Shown here piece after piece: positions 16,078-25,182 of a stretch of DNA of 64,000 nt. The stretch's first letter is position 1, and every line of letters begins with the position of its first letter. The position numbers and the translations under genes were made by a program. Under the pieces are notes generated by a model. It searched no databases. It was not told the DNA's origin and worked only from the letters and a program-made list of their open reading frames with translations. This DNA is from Gemmatimonadota bacterium (GTDB lineage Bacteria; Gemmatimonadota; Gemmatimonadetes; Gemmatimonadales; Gemmatimonadaceae): assembly GCA_016712265.1 (NCBI GenBank), contig JADJRJ010000031.1, positions 930,001-994,000 of the forward strand, in the 5' to 3' direction.

Positions 16078-18308
16078 AACGCCATCATCTGCGTGAACTT
16101 CAGCACGAGCGACCGGCCAGCAATCGGGGCATCCGGCGTCAGGAAGCGCTGGTCATTGTAGACGAGGAACAGGTCGCTGAGGGGGTGGTGGATCAGGTTG
16201 AAGCGCACGTTGGCGTTGAGCTGCTTGGACGAAGGGTCGTATTGCGACAGCGCGTCGATGAACATGTTCGGCGAGAACGAGTAGTTGGCGCGTGTCGTCC
16301 AGAAGCTGTTGACGAACGTGCCCTTCGCCAGGTCGAGGTCCCCCGCCGTGCGCTGTACGCCGGAGGTGATGCGCACCCGGTAGTTGGGGCGCAGGGTGAT
16401 GGAGGCGTTGATCGTCTGCTGGGTGCCGTTGTACAGCTCGCCCCACGCGAGGCGCGAGCTCAGCGAGACGCGACGGCTCTGGTCGGTGTTGGCGAGGATG
16501 CCCCATTCCTGCCAGCTGTACGGGCCGGCGGGGAGGGGATCGGCCTTGGGACTCAGGCGCAGGGGGCGGTCAAGGAGATTGAAGGAAGGGTTGTAGGACA
16601 GCTCGAAGACCGCCCCATTCTCGAAGAAGAAGGTCTGCCCGGTGTGCAGGCGTTTCTGGACCATGTGGTTCCCTTGGTCCGTGAAGAGGTCCCACACGAT
16701 ATGCGGGTGGAGTTCACGCACCCCGCGCTTGCGCAGCGCCTCGGGCCGCGGGCGGACGCCGATGTCCGCGAACCACTTCTTGACCCCAATGCGGCGATAG
16801 AAGCCGAGGTCGTTGTTGAAGTTCTCGCCGAGGGACATCACCCCGCCCTTGCCATGAAAGAAGTTGCCTTCCCAGTTGAGCGAGGTGCGGGCCGAGTACT
16901 GGCCCTCGGTGCGTCCCGGAGTGCGGGTGCCAATGAAGTACGAGTTCCAGTCGAGCCGCCCGAGGAAGCGGATGTTGGCGTCGATGCCGGCTACCCGGTT
17001 GTAGTTGTCCGCGTTCTCGGTGGACTGGCGCTGCATGAAGAGCACGCCGATGTCGGAGCCGCGTGACACGTTCCGGCGCAGGCGGACGACGGTGTAGTTG
17101 TTGGCGTCGGTGACGTCGTCCCCGCGGACCTGCATGTTGATCAAGCCGATGCCAAAGCCGCCGGCCATGCCGGTCAGGCGCGCGCCGGCGTCAATGGGGA
17201 GCGGCTTGCGGTCGTTGCGGATGCCGATGCGCCGCGAGAAGAAGAGCAGGTTGTCGTCGTCCGGGGTCGCCGGGACGAAGACGCGATTCAGTCGCGCCGC
17301 ATCGCCGACGTAGAACATCCCGGAGTTCTCCAGGAAGGCCTCGCGCTTCTCCGGGAAGAACTGCGCGAATTGCGTGAGGTTCACCTGCTGCTCGTCGGCC
17401 TCGACCTGCGCGAAGTCGGGACGAATCGTGCCGTCGAGCGTCAGGCCACGCGTGACGGCAAACTTCATGTCGAGGCCGGCGTCGAACTTCTGGTCGTGGG
17501 CCGTGACGCCAACGTCGCGGACCGTATTCCCGAGGAGGTAAGGCTTGAGGCGGAGGTCGCGTCCCGCGGCACCGACCTTGAGGCCGGTGACATCGCCGGC
17601 GAGTGAGAGGCGCATGAGGTTGAACGAGCGCGGGACCGGCGACCAGAAGGTGACCTCGTTCTTGCGCCGAATGCGACGCGAGAAGTTGATCCCCCACGGT
17701 TGGTCGGCGCCTGGCTCGAACCTGAGCGTGCGGAACGGGATGCGCATTTCGGCGGTCCAGCCGTCGGCGCTGCGCCGCGTGCGTACGTCCCAGATGGCGT
17801 CCCAGCTGGAGTTGATCTCGCGCCCTTCGTTGGCGATTTGCCGGTCGACGCGGCCGCCCGCGGGGTTGGTGATGAACACGTATCCGTTGCGGCGGTCATG
17901 AAAGGTGTCGAGGATCACCTCGAAGTCGTCCTGGTCGTCCTCGCGGAAGTCCTTGCGGATATCGTTCACGATCTCGCGCGATGGGTCCGAGTCCCGCATG
18001 AAGGCGCCGATGTACAGGTTGTCGGCGTCGAAGGCCACGAAGACCTCGGTCTGTTCGGTCGCCGGCTGCCCCTCCCGCGGTTCGCTCTGCACAAACCCTG
18101 TCGCTCCCGGAGCGCGCTTCCAGACTTCCTCGTCCAGGGCGCCGTCCAGCCGGATGGGTCCGCCGGCGGGCAGTGCCACCAGTCCCCTGCGTGCTGCTGG
18201 GGAGACGGCACTGACTGCGGTGGCTGTTTGCGCTGCGGCCCGCACGGGGCCCGCAAGGGTGAGGGCGAGGCAAAGAGAGGCGGACCACAACGTCAGGGCG
18301 CGGCGCAT
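16074..18308 (-). CDS. DUF5916 protein with N-terminal CBM9-like domain
   Basis: About 744 residues from the ATG giving MRRALTLWSASLCLALTLAG, a good signal peptide; the upstream open frame adds an unlikely 86 residues. The N-terminal region (about 50-220) resembles a family 9 carbohydrate-binding fold: GPIRLDGALDEEVWKRA, EQTEVFVAFDADNLYIGAFM, DDFEVILDTFHDRRNGYVF. The remainder matches DUF5916: PDFAQVEADEQQVNLTQFAQ, FFPEKREAFLENSGMF, and long beta-strand-rich segments to the end, suggesting an outer-membrane barrel. Function is unknown; such proteins sit near peptidases and hydrolases in Gemmatimonadota and Bacteroidota. A second member begins at 62023. Confidence 0.8.
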   Translation of the reverse strand: MRRALTLWSASLCLALTLAGPVRAAAQTATAVSAVSPAARRGLVALPAGGPIRLDGALDEEVWKRAPGATGFVQSEPREGQPATEQTEVFVAFDADNLYIGAFMRDSDPSREIVNDIRKDFREDDQDDFEVILDTFHDRRNGYVFITNPAGGRVDRQIANEGREINSSWDAIWDVRTRRSADGWTAEMRIPFRTLRFEPGADQPWGINFSRRIRRKNEVTFWSPVPRSFNLMRLSLAGDVTGLKVGAAGRDLRLKPYLLGNTVRDVGVTAHDQKFDAGLDMKFAVTRGLTLDGTIRPDFAQVEADEQQVNLTQFAQFFPEKREAFLENSGMFYVGDAARLNRVFVPATPDDDNLLFFSRRIGIRNDRKPLPIDAGARLTGMAGGFGIGLINMQVRGDDVTDANNYTVVRLRRNVSRGSDIGVLFMQRQSTENADNYNRVAGIDANIRFLGRLDWNSYFIGTRTPGRTEGQYSARTSLNWEGNFFHGKGGVMSLGENFNNDLGFYRRIGVKKWFADIGVRPRPEALRKRGVRELHPHIVWDLFTDQGNHMVQKRLHTGQTFFFENGAVFELSYNPSFNLLDRPLRLSPKADPLPAGPYSWQEWGILANTDQSRRVSLSSRLAWGELYNGTQQTINASITLRPNYRVRITSGVQRTAGDLDLAKGTFVNSFWTTRANYSFSPNMFIDALSQYDPSSKQLNANVRFNLIHHPLSDLFLVYNDQRFLTPDAPIAGRSLVLKFTQMMAF

Positions 18309-18538
18309 GCGACGAGTCAGCTGGAGGGTATGTCTGGGTGCGAAACGTGGTGGGTGAGGTGAATGTTGGGAATGGCGGGGCGGTGGCTGAGCGCCCGTGG
18401 CCGGTGGCCGTAATCCGGAGGTCAGGTAAAGCCGAGTCTGGCGGCGTTTGGGGCTGGGCATCTTGTGTGTTGCCGCGGGACTGTGCTCGGCCGGGGCATC
18501 ATCGGGGCGCCAGGATCGATTGCGACTCCAGGCGCTCC
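18309..18538. other. Intergenic region, nothing recognised
   Basis: 230 bases upstream of the DUF5916 start and downstream of the dnaE2 stop. It should hold the DUF5916 promoter. I see no convincing core promoter, hairpin or repeat. Confidence 0.4.
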
Positions 18539-21500
18539 TCAATGAAAATCGTGGCTTCGGGCCCACGCCTCGCCCGCGTCGGCCTTGAGTGCGGTGAACT
18601 GCTCGCCTCGGAGGTTGACGACCTTTCCCTCCACCTGCAGGGTACCGCGCACCAGCAGGAGTGGTGATGTGGAGATGAGCAGGGCCTGCTGTTCGAAGCG
18701 TTTCGGCGTGACGACGACATTGAGGATGCCGGTCTCGTCTTCCAGTGACAGGAAGACGAACCCTTTAGCTGTTCCGGGGCGTTGTCGGCAGATGACGAGG
18801 CCGGCATGGGCGACCTTCGTGCCATCGCGGCCATGGGTGAACAGTTCCCGCGCGGTCACCACGCCGTTGGGTGCGAGGAGGGCGCGCAGGTGTCGCATGG
18901 GATGCCCGTTGAGCGAGAGGCCGGTGACGCGATAGTCCGCGTCCGTGGTTTCCAGGCGGCTCATGGGAGGCAACGGAGCCCGCTCGCGCCGGCGGTGCGA
19001 AGGGGCGAGGGGGCCGGCATCGCCGCGTGTGGCCTCGAGGACGCGCCAGAGGGCGGTGCGTCGGCGTTCGTTGGGTGGCACGTCATTCGCCATGGTGTCG
19101 AAGGCACCGGCTTCGGCGAGGGAGCGGAGGGCGCGCTGGTCGAGGCCAGCGCGCTGGACCACGTCGTCGATGTCTACGAAGGGTCCCTCACGCAGGGCCA
19201 GCGCGAGCGTCTCCCGTGCGGCCGCGCCCAGGCCGCGCACGAGGCGGATGCCGAGCCGGACGGCGGGCGGAGGCGTGGAATTGCTACCAGTGGCAATGGC
19301 ATGATGACGCGCGGTGTTGGGTCGCGTCGTATCTTCGAAATCGGGGGGGGCCCCCCGTGCCCCTGGCACATCGCCGACCTGCTCCCGCCGCAGCACGCGC
19401 ACCTCGGTCCCGAACGGCACCACCACGCGCCCATCGGCGCATTCCAGCGCCGTATCCCACGCCGACCGCGTGAGGTCGATCGGGTGCACCACCACGCCAT
19501 GTCGCTTCGCGTCCTCGATCAGCGTCCCTACCGAGTAGAACCCCATGGGCTGCGCATTGAGGATCGCCGCCGTGAACTCGGCGGCGTAGTAGTGCCGCAG
19601 GTAGGCCGAGGCAAAAACGATGAGGGCAAAACTCGCGGCGTGGGATTCCGGAAAACCGTAGTCGGCGAACGCATTGATCTGGTTGTAGATCCGCCGCCCG
19701 ACCTCGTCCGGGATGCCGTTGGCGCGCATGCCCGCCAGGAGTTTCTCGCAGATGGCCGCCATGCGCTCGCGCGAGCGCTTGTGTCCCATCGCCCGACGCA
19801 GTGTATCGGCCTCGCCCGGGGTGAAGCCGGCGGCCGTGATAGCCACCTGCATTCCTTGCTCCTGGAAAAGCGGGATGCCTAACGTGCGTTTGAGGATGGG
19901 CTCGAGGGTGGGGTGGGGGTATGTGACGGGCTCCTCGCCCGCGCGGCGCCGCAGGTAGGGATGCACCATCTCGCCCTGGATCGGCCCCGGGCGGATGAGG
20001 GCGACCTCCACCACCAGGTCGTAGAACGAGCGAGGCTTGAGGCGCGGCAACGTATTCATCTGCGCGCGGCTTTCGACCTGGAACACGCCGATGGTATCGG
20101 CCGCGCAGATGTCGTCGTACACGGCCTGGTCGGTCATGTCGAGGCGACCCAGCTCCACCGTGACACCACGCGAACCGCGGATGTACTTGAGGCAGTCCTG
20201 CAGCACGGTGAGCATGCCAAGGCCGAGCAGGTCGATCTTCACGAGCCCCGCCGCGTCGAGGTCATCGCGTTCCCACTGGATGACCGTGCGACCGGGCATC
20301 GACGCGGGTTCGATGGGCACCACGGTGCGCAGTGGCTCGGCCGTGAGCACAAAGCCACCGACGTGGATCGAGCGATGCCGTGGGGCCTGGTGGAGCCCCG
20401 CGACGATATCCGGGAGCACCTGCACCCTGCGGTCGTTCGGATCGAGCCCAGCCTGGGACAGGATGGGGTGCACAGCTGTCGTTGGGGCAGCCGGCGGAGT
20501 GGAATCAGGCGGCAGGCGGCGGGCGGCAGATGGCGGGGGCGAGTGGCCTGATGTGATGCCTAACGGCGCGAGGACATCGCTGGCCCGGGTATTCTGTTGT
20601 GCCGTATCACGCCCGTTGGCATTCCCGTACGGCTCATACCCCTTCGATGTGCGACGCCCACTCGGCGCCTCGGATGGCGGCGCGTCATCGTACTGATGCT
20701 TGCGACGCCCCGTGAATTCAGGCCGTCCACTCCGCGCCGCCAGATCAGCCCGCTCTCGTGCTGCCCGTGCCTCTCGGGCTGCGCGTGCTCCTCGTGCTTC
20801 GCCGTCGACGCGGTCTCCTGCCGCCTGCCGTCCGCCGCCCGCCGTCTCGCTCCCACTCACCGCCCGCCGTTCGCTATCCACCGTTTCGCCCTCGATCGCC
20901 ATCTTCCGCCCCCGCGCCCGTTCCTCGCGCAACTTCGCGCTGGTGTACGTCCCCGCCATCATGTCCTGCCCATATCGTTCCGCCAGCAAGCGCTCGGCGC
21001 TCCACTCCTGCGTCTTCTGGCGGGGATCGTCGGGAATGCCCGGGCCATCGCTGCGCGGGTCCTTGTCGTACTCCTTGCCCAGCATCTCCTCCGGCGTGGT
21101 GGGGCCGCGGAGTGCGTCCGCCGTGGCCTGGGCGGAGAAGCGGTCGCTGAGTGCGCTGAGCATGTCGGCCTGCTGGACCGAGAATCCCAACACGCGGGCA
21201 GCATCCCGCACGGCCGAGCGGCCTCGGTAGGTGATCTGTTCACAGACCATCGCGGCATGTTCGCGACCGTACCGCTCGTACACGTACTGCAACACCTTTT
21301 CGCGATCCCGATGGGCGAAGTCGATGTCGATGTCCGGGGCTTCCTTGCGTTCCTCGCTGAGGAAGCGCTCGAAGAGGAGCTCCAGTTTGACCGGGTCGAC
21401 GGCGGTGATCCCCAGGCAGTAGCAGACCACCGAGTTGGCCGCGGAGCCGCGCCCCTGGCACAACACGCCTTCGCGATTCGCGAACCGCACGATATCCCAG

Positions 21501-22492
21501 ACGATGAGGAAGTAGCCGGAGAAGCCGAGGCGGCGGATCAGGTCCAGTTCGTGGGTGATCTGGCGCCGGTATTTGGCGTCGAGGGCGTCCAGGGGCCTGC
21601 CCCACCGGTCCAGGGCGCCCTGTTCCACCAGGCGGGCCAGGTAGTCGTCGGCGGACACGCCGGGCGGCAACGGAAAGTTTGGCAGCGTGGGCTTGAGGTC
21701 GGCGAGGCGAAAGGCACAGCGCTCGGCGATGGCCAGCGTGGTGCGCACGCCGGTGAGGTCGGCCTGCCAGCGACGGGCGACCTGGGCCGGGCCCTTGAGG
21801 TACCACTCGCCATTGGGGCGGAGGCGTGTCCCCATCTCGTCGAGCCGCTTCTGGTGGCGCAAGGCGGACAACACGTCGTGCACCAGGCGCCCGGTCGGCA
21901 GGGCGTAGTGGACGTCGTTCGTGACGACCCAGGGGAGGTCGAGCGATCGCGCGAGGGGGATGAGTTGCCGGACGAGGAGGCGTTCCTCCGGCAGGCGATG
22001 GTCCCAGACTTCAATGGCCACCCGCCGTTCGAAGAGGTCGATGAGCGTGGCCGCGGCATCACAGGCTTCGGCGGGTTTGTCGGCGGCCAGGAGCGACGGG
22101 ATCCAGCCGCGGGGGCACCCGGTGAGGGCGAAGAGGCCGTTGGTATGCCGGGCGAGGGTGTCGAGGGAGACCCGCGGGGATCCACGGGGGTGGTCGAGCC
22201 GCCCGCGCGTGATGAGCGATGCCAGGTTGCCGTAGCCTTCGCGCGTCTCGGCGAGGAGGACGAGGTACCGGGGATGTCCGTCCACCTCGAGGGTCAGCTC
22301 CGTGCCGAGGATCCCGTCGAGCCCGACGTCACGCGCGGCCGTGGCAAACCGCACCGCCCCGCCGAGGTCGTCATGGTCGGTGAGGGCAAGGGCGGGCATT
22401 GCCAGCGCCTTCGCGCGCGCCACGAGGGCCTCGGGCTCGGAGGCGCCATCGAGGAGCGAGAAGACGGAGTGGCAGTGGAGTTCGGCGTACAT
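18539..22492 (-). CDS. dnaE2: Error-prone DNA polymerase III alpha subunit DnaE2
   Basis: 1317 residues, well above the usual ~1050-1100. The N-terminal PHP domain begins MYAELHCHSVFSLLDGAS. The polymerase core has the catalytic DIDIDFAHRDREKVLQY (about residue 385) and FQEQGMQVAITAAGF. The C-terminal OB domain has GFVFLSLEDETGILNVVV. It is the catalytic polymerase of the ImuA-ImuB-DnaE2 translesion complex, and its ATG follows the imuB stop directly, in the classic cassette order. The extra length lies at roughly residues 465-685, between LSALSDRFSAQATADAL and LDPNDRRVQVLPDIVAGLH. There a charged, Arg/Ala/Gly-rich low-complexity segment is encoded partly by repeat DNA. Conserved parts on both sides are intact and in frame, so the gene is probably functional. 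The cassette is normally SOS-induced, but I found no obvious LexA box. Confidence 0.92.
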   Translation of the reverse strand: MYAELHCHSVFSLLDGASEPEALVARAKALAMPALALTDHDDLGGAVRFATAARDVGLDGILGTELTLEVDGHPRYLVLLAETREGYGNLASLITRGRLDHPRGSPRVSLDTLARHTNGLFALTGCPRGWIPSLLAADKPAEACDAAATLIDLFERRVAIEVWDHRLPEERLLVRQLIPLARSLDLPWVVTNDVHYALPTGRLVHDVLSALRHQKRLDEMGTRLRPNGEWYLKGPAQVARRWQADLTGVRTTLAIAERCAFRLADLKPTLPNFPLPPGVSADDYLARLVEQGALDRWGRPLDALDAKYRRQITHELDLIRRLGFSGYFLIVWDIVRFANREGVLCQGRGSAANSVVCYCLGITAVDPVKLELLFERFLSEERKEAPDIDIDFAHRDREKVLQYVYERYGREHAAMVCEQITYRGRSAVRDAARVLGFSVQQADMLSALSDRFSAQATADALRGPTTPEEMLGKEYDKDPRSDGPGIPDDPRQKTQEWSAERLLAERYGQDMMAGTYTSAKLREERARGRKMAIEGETVDSERRAVSGSETAGGGRQAAGDRVDGEARGARAAREARAARERADLAARSGRPEFTGRRKHQYDDAPPSEAPSGRRTSKGYEPYGNANGRDTAQQNTRASDVLAPLGITSGHSPPPSAARRLPPDSTPPAAPTTAVHPILSQAGLDPNDRRVQVLPDIVAGLHQAPRHRSIHVGGFVLTAEPLRTVVPIEPASMPGRTVIQWERDDLDAAGLVKIDLLGLGMLTVLQDCLKYIRGSRGVTVELGRLDMTDQAVYDDICAADTIGVFQVESRAQMNTLPRLKPRSFYDLVVEVALIRPGPIQGEMVHPYLRRRAGEEPVTYPHPTLEPILKRTLGIPLFQEQGMQVAITAAGFTPGEADTLRRAMGHKRSRERMAAICEKLLAGMRANGIPDEVGRRIYNQINAFADYGFPESHAASFALIVFASAYLRHYYAAEFTAAILNAQPMGFYSVGTLIEDAKRHGVVVHPIDLTRSAWDTALECADGRVVVPFGTEVRVLRREQVGDVPGARGAPPDFEDTTRPNTARHHAIATGSNSTPPPAVRLGIRLVRGLGAAARETLALALREGPFVDIDDVVQRAGLDQRALRSLAEAGAFDTMANDVPPNERRRTALWRVLEATRGDAGPLAPSHRRRERAPLPPMSRLETTDADYRVTGLSLNGHPMRHLRALLAPNGVVTARELFTHGRDGTKVAHAGLVICRQRPGTAKGFVFLSLEDETGILNVVVTPKRFEQQALLISTSPLLLVRGTLQVEGKVVNLRGEQFTALKADAGEAWARSHDFH
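20507..20540. repeat. Short GGCGGCAGG low-complexity tract in dnaE2
   Basis: A degenerate GGCGGCAGGCGGCGGGCGGC tract inside the low-complexity insert of dnaE2. It is the inverse orientation of the CTGCCGCCTGCCG tracts at 20818 and 24140. It is translated in frame as a Pro/Arg-rich stretch. Confidence 0.55.
20752..20870. repeat. Composite GTGCTCCTCGTGCTTCGCC / CTGCCGCCTGCCG repeat in dnaE2
   Basis: Two neighbouring tracts. The first is built on (G/C)TGC(T/C)C(T/C)CGTGC units and shares the string CTCGTGCTTCGC with the intergenic repeat at 30794-30858. The second is CTGCCGCCTGCCGTCCGCCG, also seen in the imuA/imuB overlap. Together they encode the Arg/Ala/Glu-rich part of the DnaE2 insert. Confidence 0.6.
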
Positions 22493-24385
22493 CTAGTCAT
22501 ACCAGCCCTGCACAAACCACGACGTGCTGCCATCGGTCCCGGGGAGGCGCTCGTGGTAGAGCACGAGGTCGGGACCATGATCGGCATCTTCCACGCGCCA
22601 GTAGTCGCGGTCGTAGGTGGCCTGCCACCATTCGCCGCTGAGTCGTTCGGGGCCGGTGGTGCGATGGACGCGAATCCACCGGTCGCGCCAGCGCAGGGCG
22701 CGTGGGGCATCGGCTGTCCCGACGGGCTCCACGTCGATGCGTTCCGGCGGGTCCAGTTGGCGAAAAGTGCGGCAGGCTGTGCGCGCGAGCATGGGGCTGG
22801 CGAGGTGCGCGTGGGGGGCGGGGCCGGTGTCGTCGACGCGTTCCCAGACGGCGGCCTGCTCAGGGCGATGCGTGTCGCGGGCGACGGGCCGGACGACGGC
22901 CTCGCTGCCTAACGTGGATCGCAGGCGGGCAAAGGCGGCGTCGGCCGCGGCGGGATCCCGCCAGCTGGTGTCGAGCAGCTCTCCCTGGGCGCCCGAGAGG
23001 GGAGCCGTGGCGGTAATGGCCACGCGGACGCCACAGACAGGGGCGGTCAGGGGCCACGCCTCGAGCAGGGCGCGACACCGCTCGAGGAGTGGCATGGTGC
23101 GCGCGAGCGGTCGTGGCAGTTGCACCTCCCGCGTGATGGTGTGCGGCTGGCTGGTGGGGAGGGCGCCGCGCGCGTCGTCGAGCGTGAGGGTGATGGCGAG
23201 AGTGGCGGCGGCGCGGCCGTCGGCGATGAGGGTGTGGACCAGGCGGTCGAGGGCTGCGCGCACGAGGAAGAGGATGGGTTCCGTGGTGTCGACGCTGGGC
23301 GACAGGTCTGTCGACACGGCCCGGGTCGCCTCCAGGCGGGTGAGCCCGGGACGTCGCTCGTCGAGGCCATGGGCGAGGCGCCAGGCGGCGAGCCCCAGGT
23401 CACCCCAACGACGCTCAACATCTTCGGCGGTGAGGCGTGCCAGGTCCCCGATGGCGTGGAGCCCCAGGGTGCGGAGCGAGGCGTGCAGGTCCGCGTCGAT
23501 GGTGAGGAGGCCCAGCGGGGCCGGGGCGAGGTAGGCGGCGCATCCGCCAGGAGGGATGAGGACCGGAGTGGGGTCGGCGGCCTGGTGCGAGCCGGTTCCG
23601 GTGTCCCAGGTGGCGGCGCGGGCGGCGACACAGGAGTCCGCGATGGCGACGCGGGCGCGCGGGTGCCAGAGGCGCGCGATGGAGGCCAGTTGGCGGGCCA
23701 GGCTGGGCTCTCCGCCTAACGCCTCGACGCCATGTGCCCCGATCCACCAGAGGCCAGGAGCGCCGGCGGCCGGGGTGACCTGGGGGCTGGCGCGCACGAA
23801 GGCGGCGGTCGCGCGCGTGACTGCACGGCCGATGAGGTCCTCGTCCCAGGGCAGGACCTGTAGCGCGGCGCAGCGGGCGCGCGCCTCGGCGATCGTCATG
23901 CCCGCGCGGATGCGTGCCTGCCCGGCGGCCGCGGTGGCCGTGCGGATGCGTTGGCCGTCCACGAGGACGATGGGGAGGTCGTCCCAGTGGTGCCACGGTC
24001 GCTCGTGTGTGCCGCCGCCTGCCGTCTGCTGCTTGCCGTCCCGACCCCCCCGAGGCCCCGCGTCAGCGGTCGCTGCTGCTCGTGTGTTGGGCGCGCTGCG
24101 CCGGTGGTCGGTGGGCGTCTGTCGACTGCCGTCCGCCGTCTGCCGCCTGCCGCCTATGGCCTGCCGTGACATCCAGGAGGAAGGACTCCCGGCTGGTGTC
24201 GGGTTCTGCAAACCGCCGTTTGTATGGGAGGCTGGTGCCTCCCACGCCATCGGGAGGGGGAGTTGCTCGTCGCGCGCCGGGGGCATCGGGGGCGGCCCGT
24301 TCACCGAGCCGGTTGCGTGGTGCCACACCACGCCGATCGGGAATCGCGGGATTCGGACACAAGCGACGCGGGAGGTCGTGGGCAC
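22493..24385 (-). CDS. imuB: ImuB, Y-family polymerase-like mutasome scaffold
   Basis: 630 residues from a GTG start (VPTTSRVACVRIPRFPIGVV); ImuB proteins are usually near 500. After the first strand comes about 105 residues of Pro/Gln/Thr/Gly/Arg low complexity before the conserved LPIVLVDGQRIRTATAAAGQ. Then comes the normal ImuB body: RIRAGMTIAEARARCAALQV, a thumb-like helix-hairpin-helix (LGLHAIGDLARLTAEDVERRWG) and the C-terminal REWWQATYDRDYWRVEDA-like region (GEWWQATYDRDYWRVEDADH). ImuB lacks the catalytic acidic residues of active Y-family enzymes and bridges DnaE2, ImuA and the beta clamp. Its first 107 codons overlap the end of imuA in another frame, and the extra segment lies in that overlap. 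Its stop touches the dnaE2 start. Confidence 0.9.
   Translation of the reverse strand: MPTTSRVACVRIPRFPIGVVWHHATGSVNGPPPMPPARDEQLPLPMAWEAPASHTNGGLQNPTPAGSPSSWMSRQAIGGRRQTADGSRQTPTDHRRSAPNTRAAATADAGPRGGRDGKQQTAGGGTHERPWHHWDDLPIVLVDGQRIRTATAAAGQARIRAGMTIAEARARCAALQVLPWDEDLIGRAVTRATAAFVRASPQVTPAAGAPGLWWIGAHGVEALGGEPSLARQLASIARLWHPRARVAIADSCVAARAATWDTGTGSHQAADPTPVLIPPGGCAAYLAPAPLGLLTIDADLHASLRTLGLHAIGDLARLTAEDVERRWGDLGLAAWRLAHGLDERRPGLTRLEATRAVSTDLSPSVDTTEPILFLVRAALDRLVHTLIADGRAAATLAITLTLDDARGALPTSQPHTITREVQLPRPLARTMPLLERCRALLEAWPLTAPVCGVRVAITATAPLSGAQGELLDTSWRDPAAADAAFARLRSTLGSEAVVRPVARDTHRPEQAAVWERVDDTGPAPHAHLASPMLARTACRTFRQLDPPERIDVEPVGTADAPRALRWRDRWIRVHRTTGPERLSGEWWQATYDRDYWRVEDADHGPDLVLYHERLPGTDGSTSWFVQGWYD
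24010..24169. repeat. CTGCCGTC/CTGCCGCC low-complexity tracts in the imuA/imuB overlap
   Basis: GCCGCCGCCTGCCGTCTGCT (about 24011) and GACTGCCGTCCGCCGTCTGC with following CGCCTGCCGCC (about 24124-24155) flank a piece containing GCTGCTGCTCGTGTG (24072). The tracts are read in two frames: as GRRQTADGSRQT in ImuB and as GHRRQAADGGRQS in the ImuA tail. The same units occur in dnaE2 at 20818. Confidence 0.6.
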
Positions 24386-25157
24386 AGGTCACCTCGACGG
24401 CCAGGGGGCCATCGTGTCCGGCCCCCTTGGTGATGGTGCAGGTGAAGGCGTGCAGGGTGCGGTGGGCAGGGGGGGCGTCATCGGTCGAGCGCGTGGAGAC
24501 CGGGGTGAGGGATTGACCATGGGCGGCGCGCGCGAGTCGGGTTTCGACGCGTCGCCAGGCGGGGCGTTCGTGGCGTGGGCGGAGGCGGCGTTCCATTTCC
24601 AGGCGGAGGGCGCTCCCGACCAGGCCGCGTCCGGCGGGCTGGTGATGCACGACGAGGAGGGCGGCCTGGGTGTCCTGGGCGAGGCGCGAGAGCCGGATGA
24701 CGATGCTGCGGGGGATGGGGGTGGTGTCATCCAGCACGACGAGGCGAAAGGCGCCGCTGCGCAGGAGGATGTCCGCGCACCAGGTGCCATGGCCGTCGGT
24801 GGGCGGCCGGATGACCCAGAGGAGCCCGGTCGTGGCGAGGGGGGCCCAGTCGCCCGGGGCCAGCGTGCGGGTGGCGTCGATATATGCTACAGGTTGTTTG
24901 TCTACGATGGCCCGGGCGACGATGGCATGGGCCAGGGACGTGGCCCCGCTGCCGGACGCTCCCGCGACCTCGGTGAGCCGGCCACAGGGAATGCCACCGC
25001 CGGGGAGCGTCGCATCCAGGGCCAGGATCCCGGTCGCCAACGTGCGCTCCACCGCTGGCGTCGGGGCGACGACAGTGGCCAGTTGGGCCCGGAGGGTGGC
25101 GAGTGCGGTTGACACAGGGACGCGGATCGAGGGAGGGAGGAGCCAGGGGAGGGGCAC
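24063..25157 (-). CDS. imuA: ImuA, RecA-like mutasome protein with extended tail
   Basis: 364 residues, longer than the usual ~230-280. A degenerate RecA fold is visible: LATGILALDATLPGGGIPCG, the phosphate-loop-like EVAGASGSGATSLA (no canonical GKT), VAYIDATRTLAPGDWAPLA and FRLVVLDDTTPIPRS. The recognisable protein ends around VEVTCAHDLPRRLC, where imuB begins. The frame then runs 107 codons further, antiphase with the ImuB N terminus, as a Pro/Arg/Gln-rich tail ending in a Ser/Asp/Arg stretch. ImuA helps recruit DnaE2 in SOS mutagenesis. The divergent partner across a 60-base gap is a small membrane protein. No LexA-type palindrome was recognised in that gap. Confidence 0.85.
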   Translation of the reverse strand: MPLPWLLPPSIRVPVSTALATLRAQLATVVAPTPAVERTLATGILALDATLPGGGIPCGRLTEVAGASGSGATSLAHAIVARAIVDKQPVAYIDATRTLAPGDWAPLATTGLLWVIRPPTDGHGTWCADILLRSGAFRLVVLDDTTPIPRSIVIRLSRLAQDTQAALLVVHHQPAGRGLVGSALRLEMERRLRPRHERPAWRRVETRLARAAHGQSLTPVSTRSTDDAPPAHRTLHAFTCTITKGAGHDGPLAVEVTCAHDLPRRLCPNPAIPDRRGVAPRNRLGERAAPDAPGARRATPPPDGVGGTSLPYKRRFAEPDTSRESFLLDVTAGHRRQAADGGRQSTDAHRPPAQRAQHTSSSDR

Positions 25158-25182
25158 GCCCGCTTGCGGCCGTGCTGGAAAT

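Noticed and set aside
20597..22912. 771-codon plus-strand frame opposite dnaE2
   Set aside because: Antisense to the PHP and polymerase core of dnaE2, with no domain; a codon-bias shadow.
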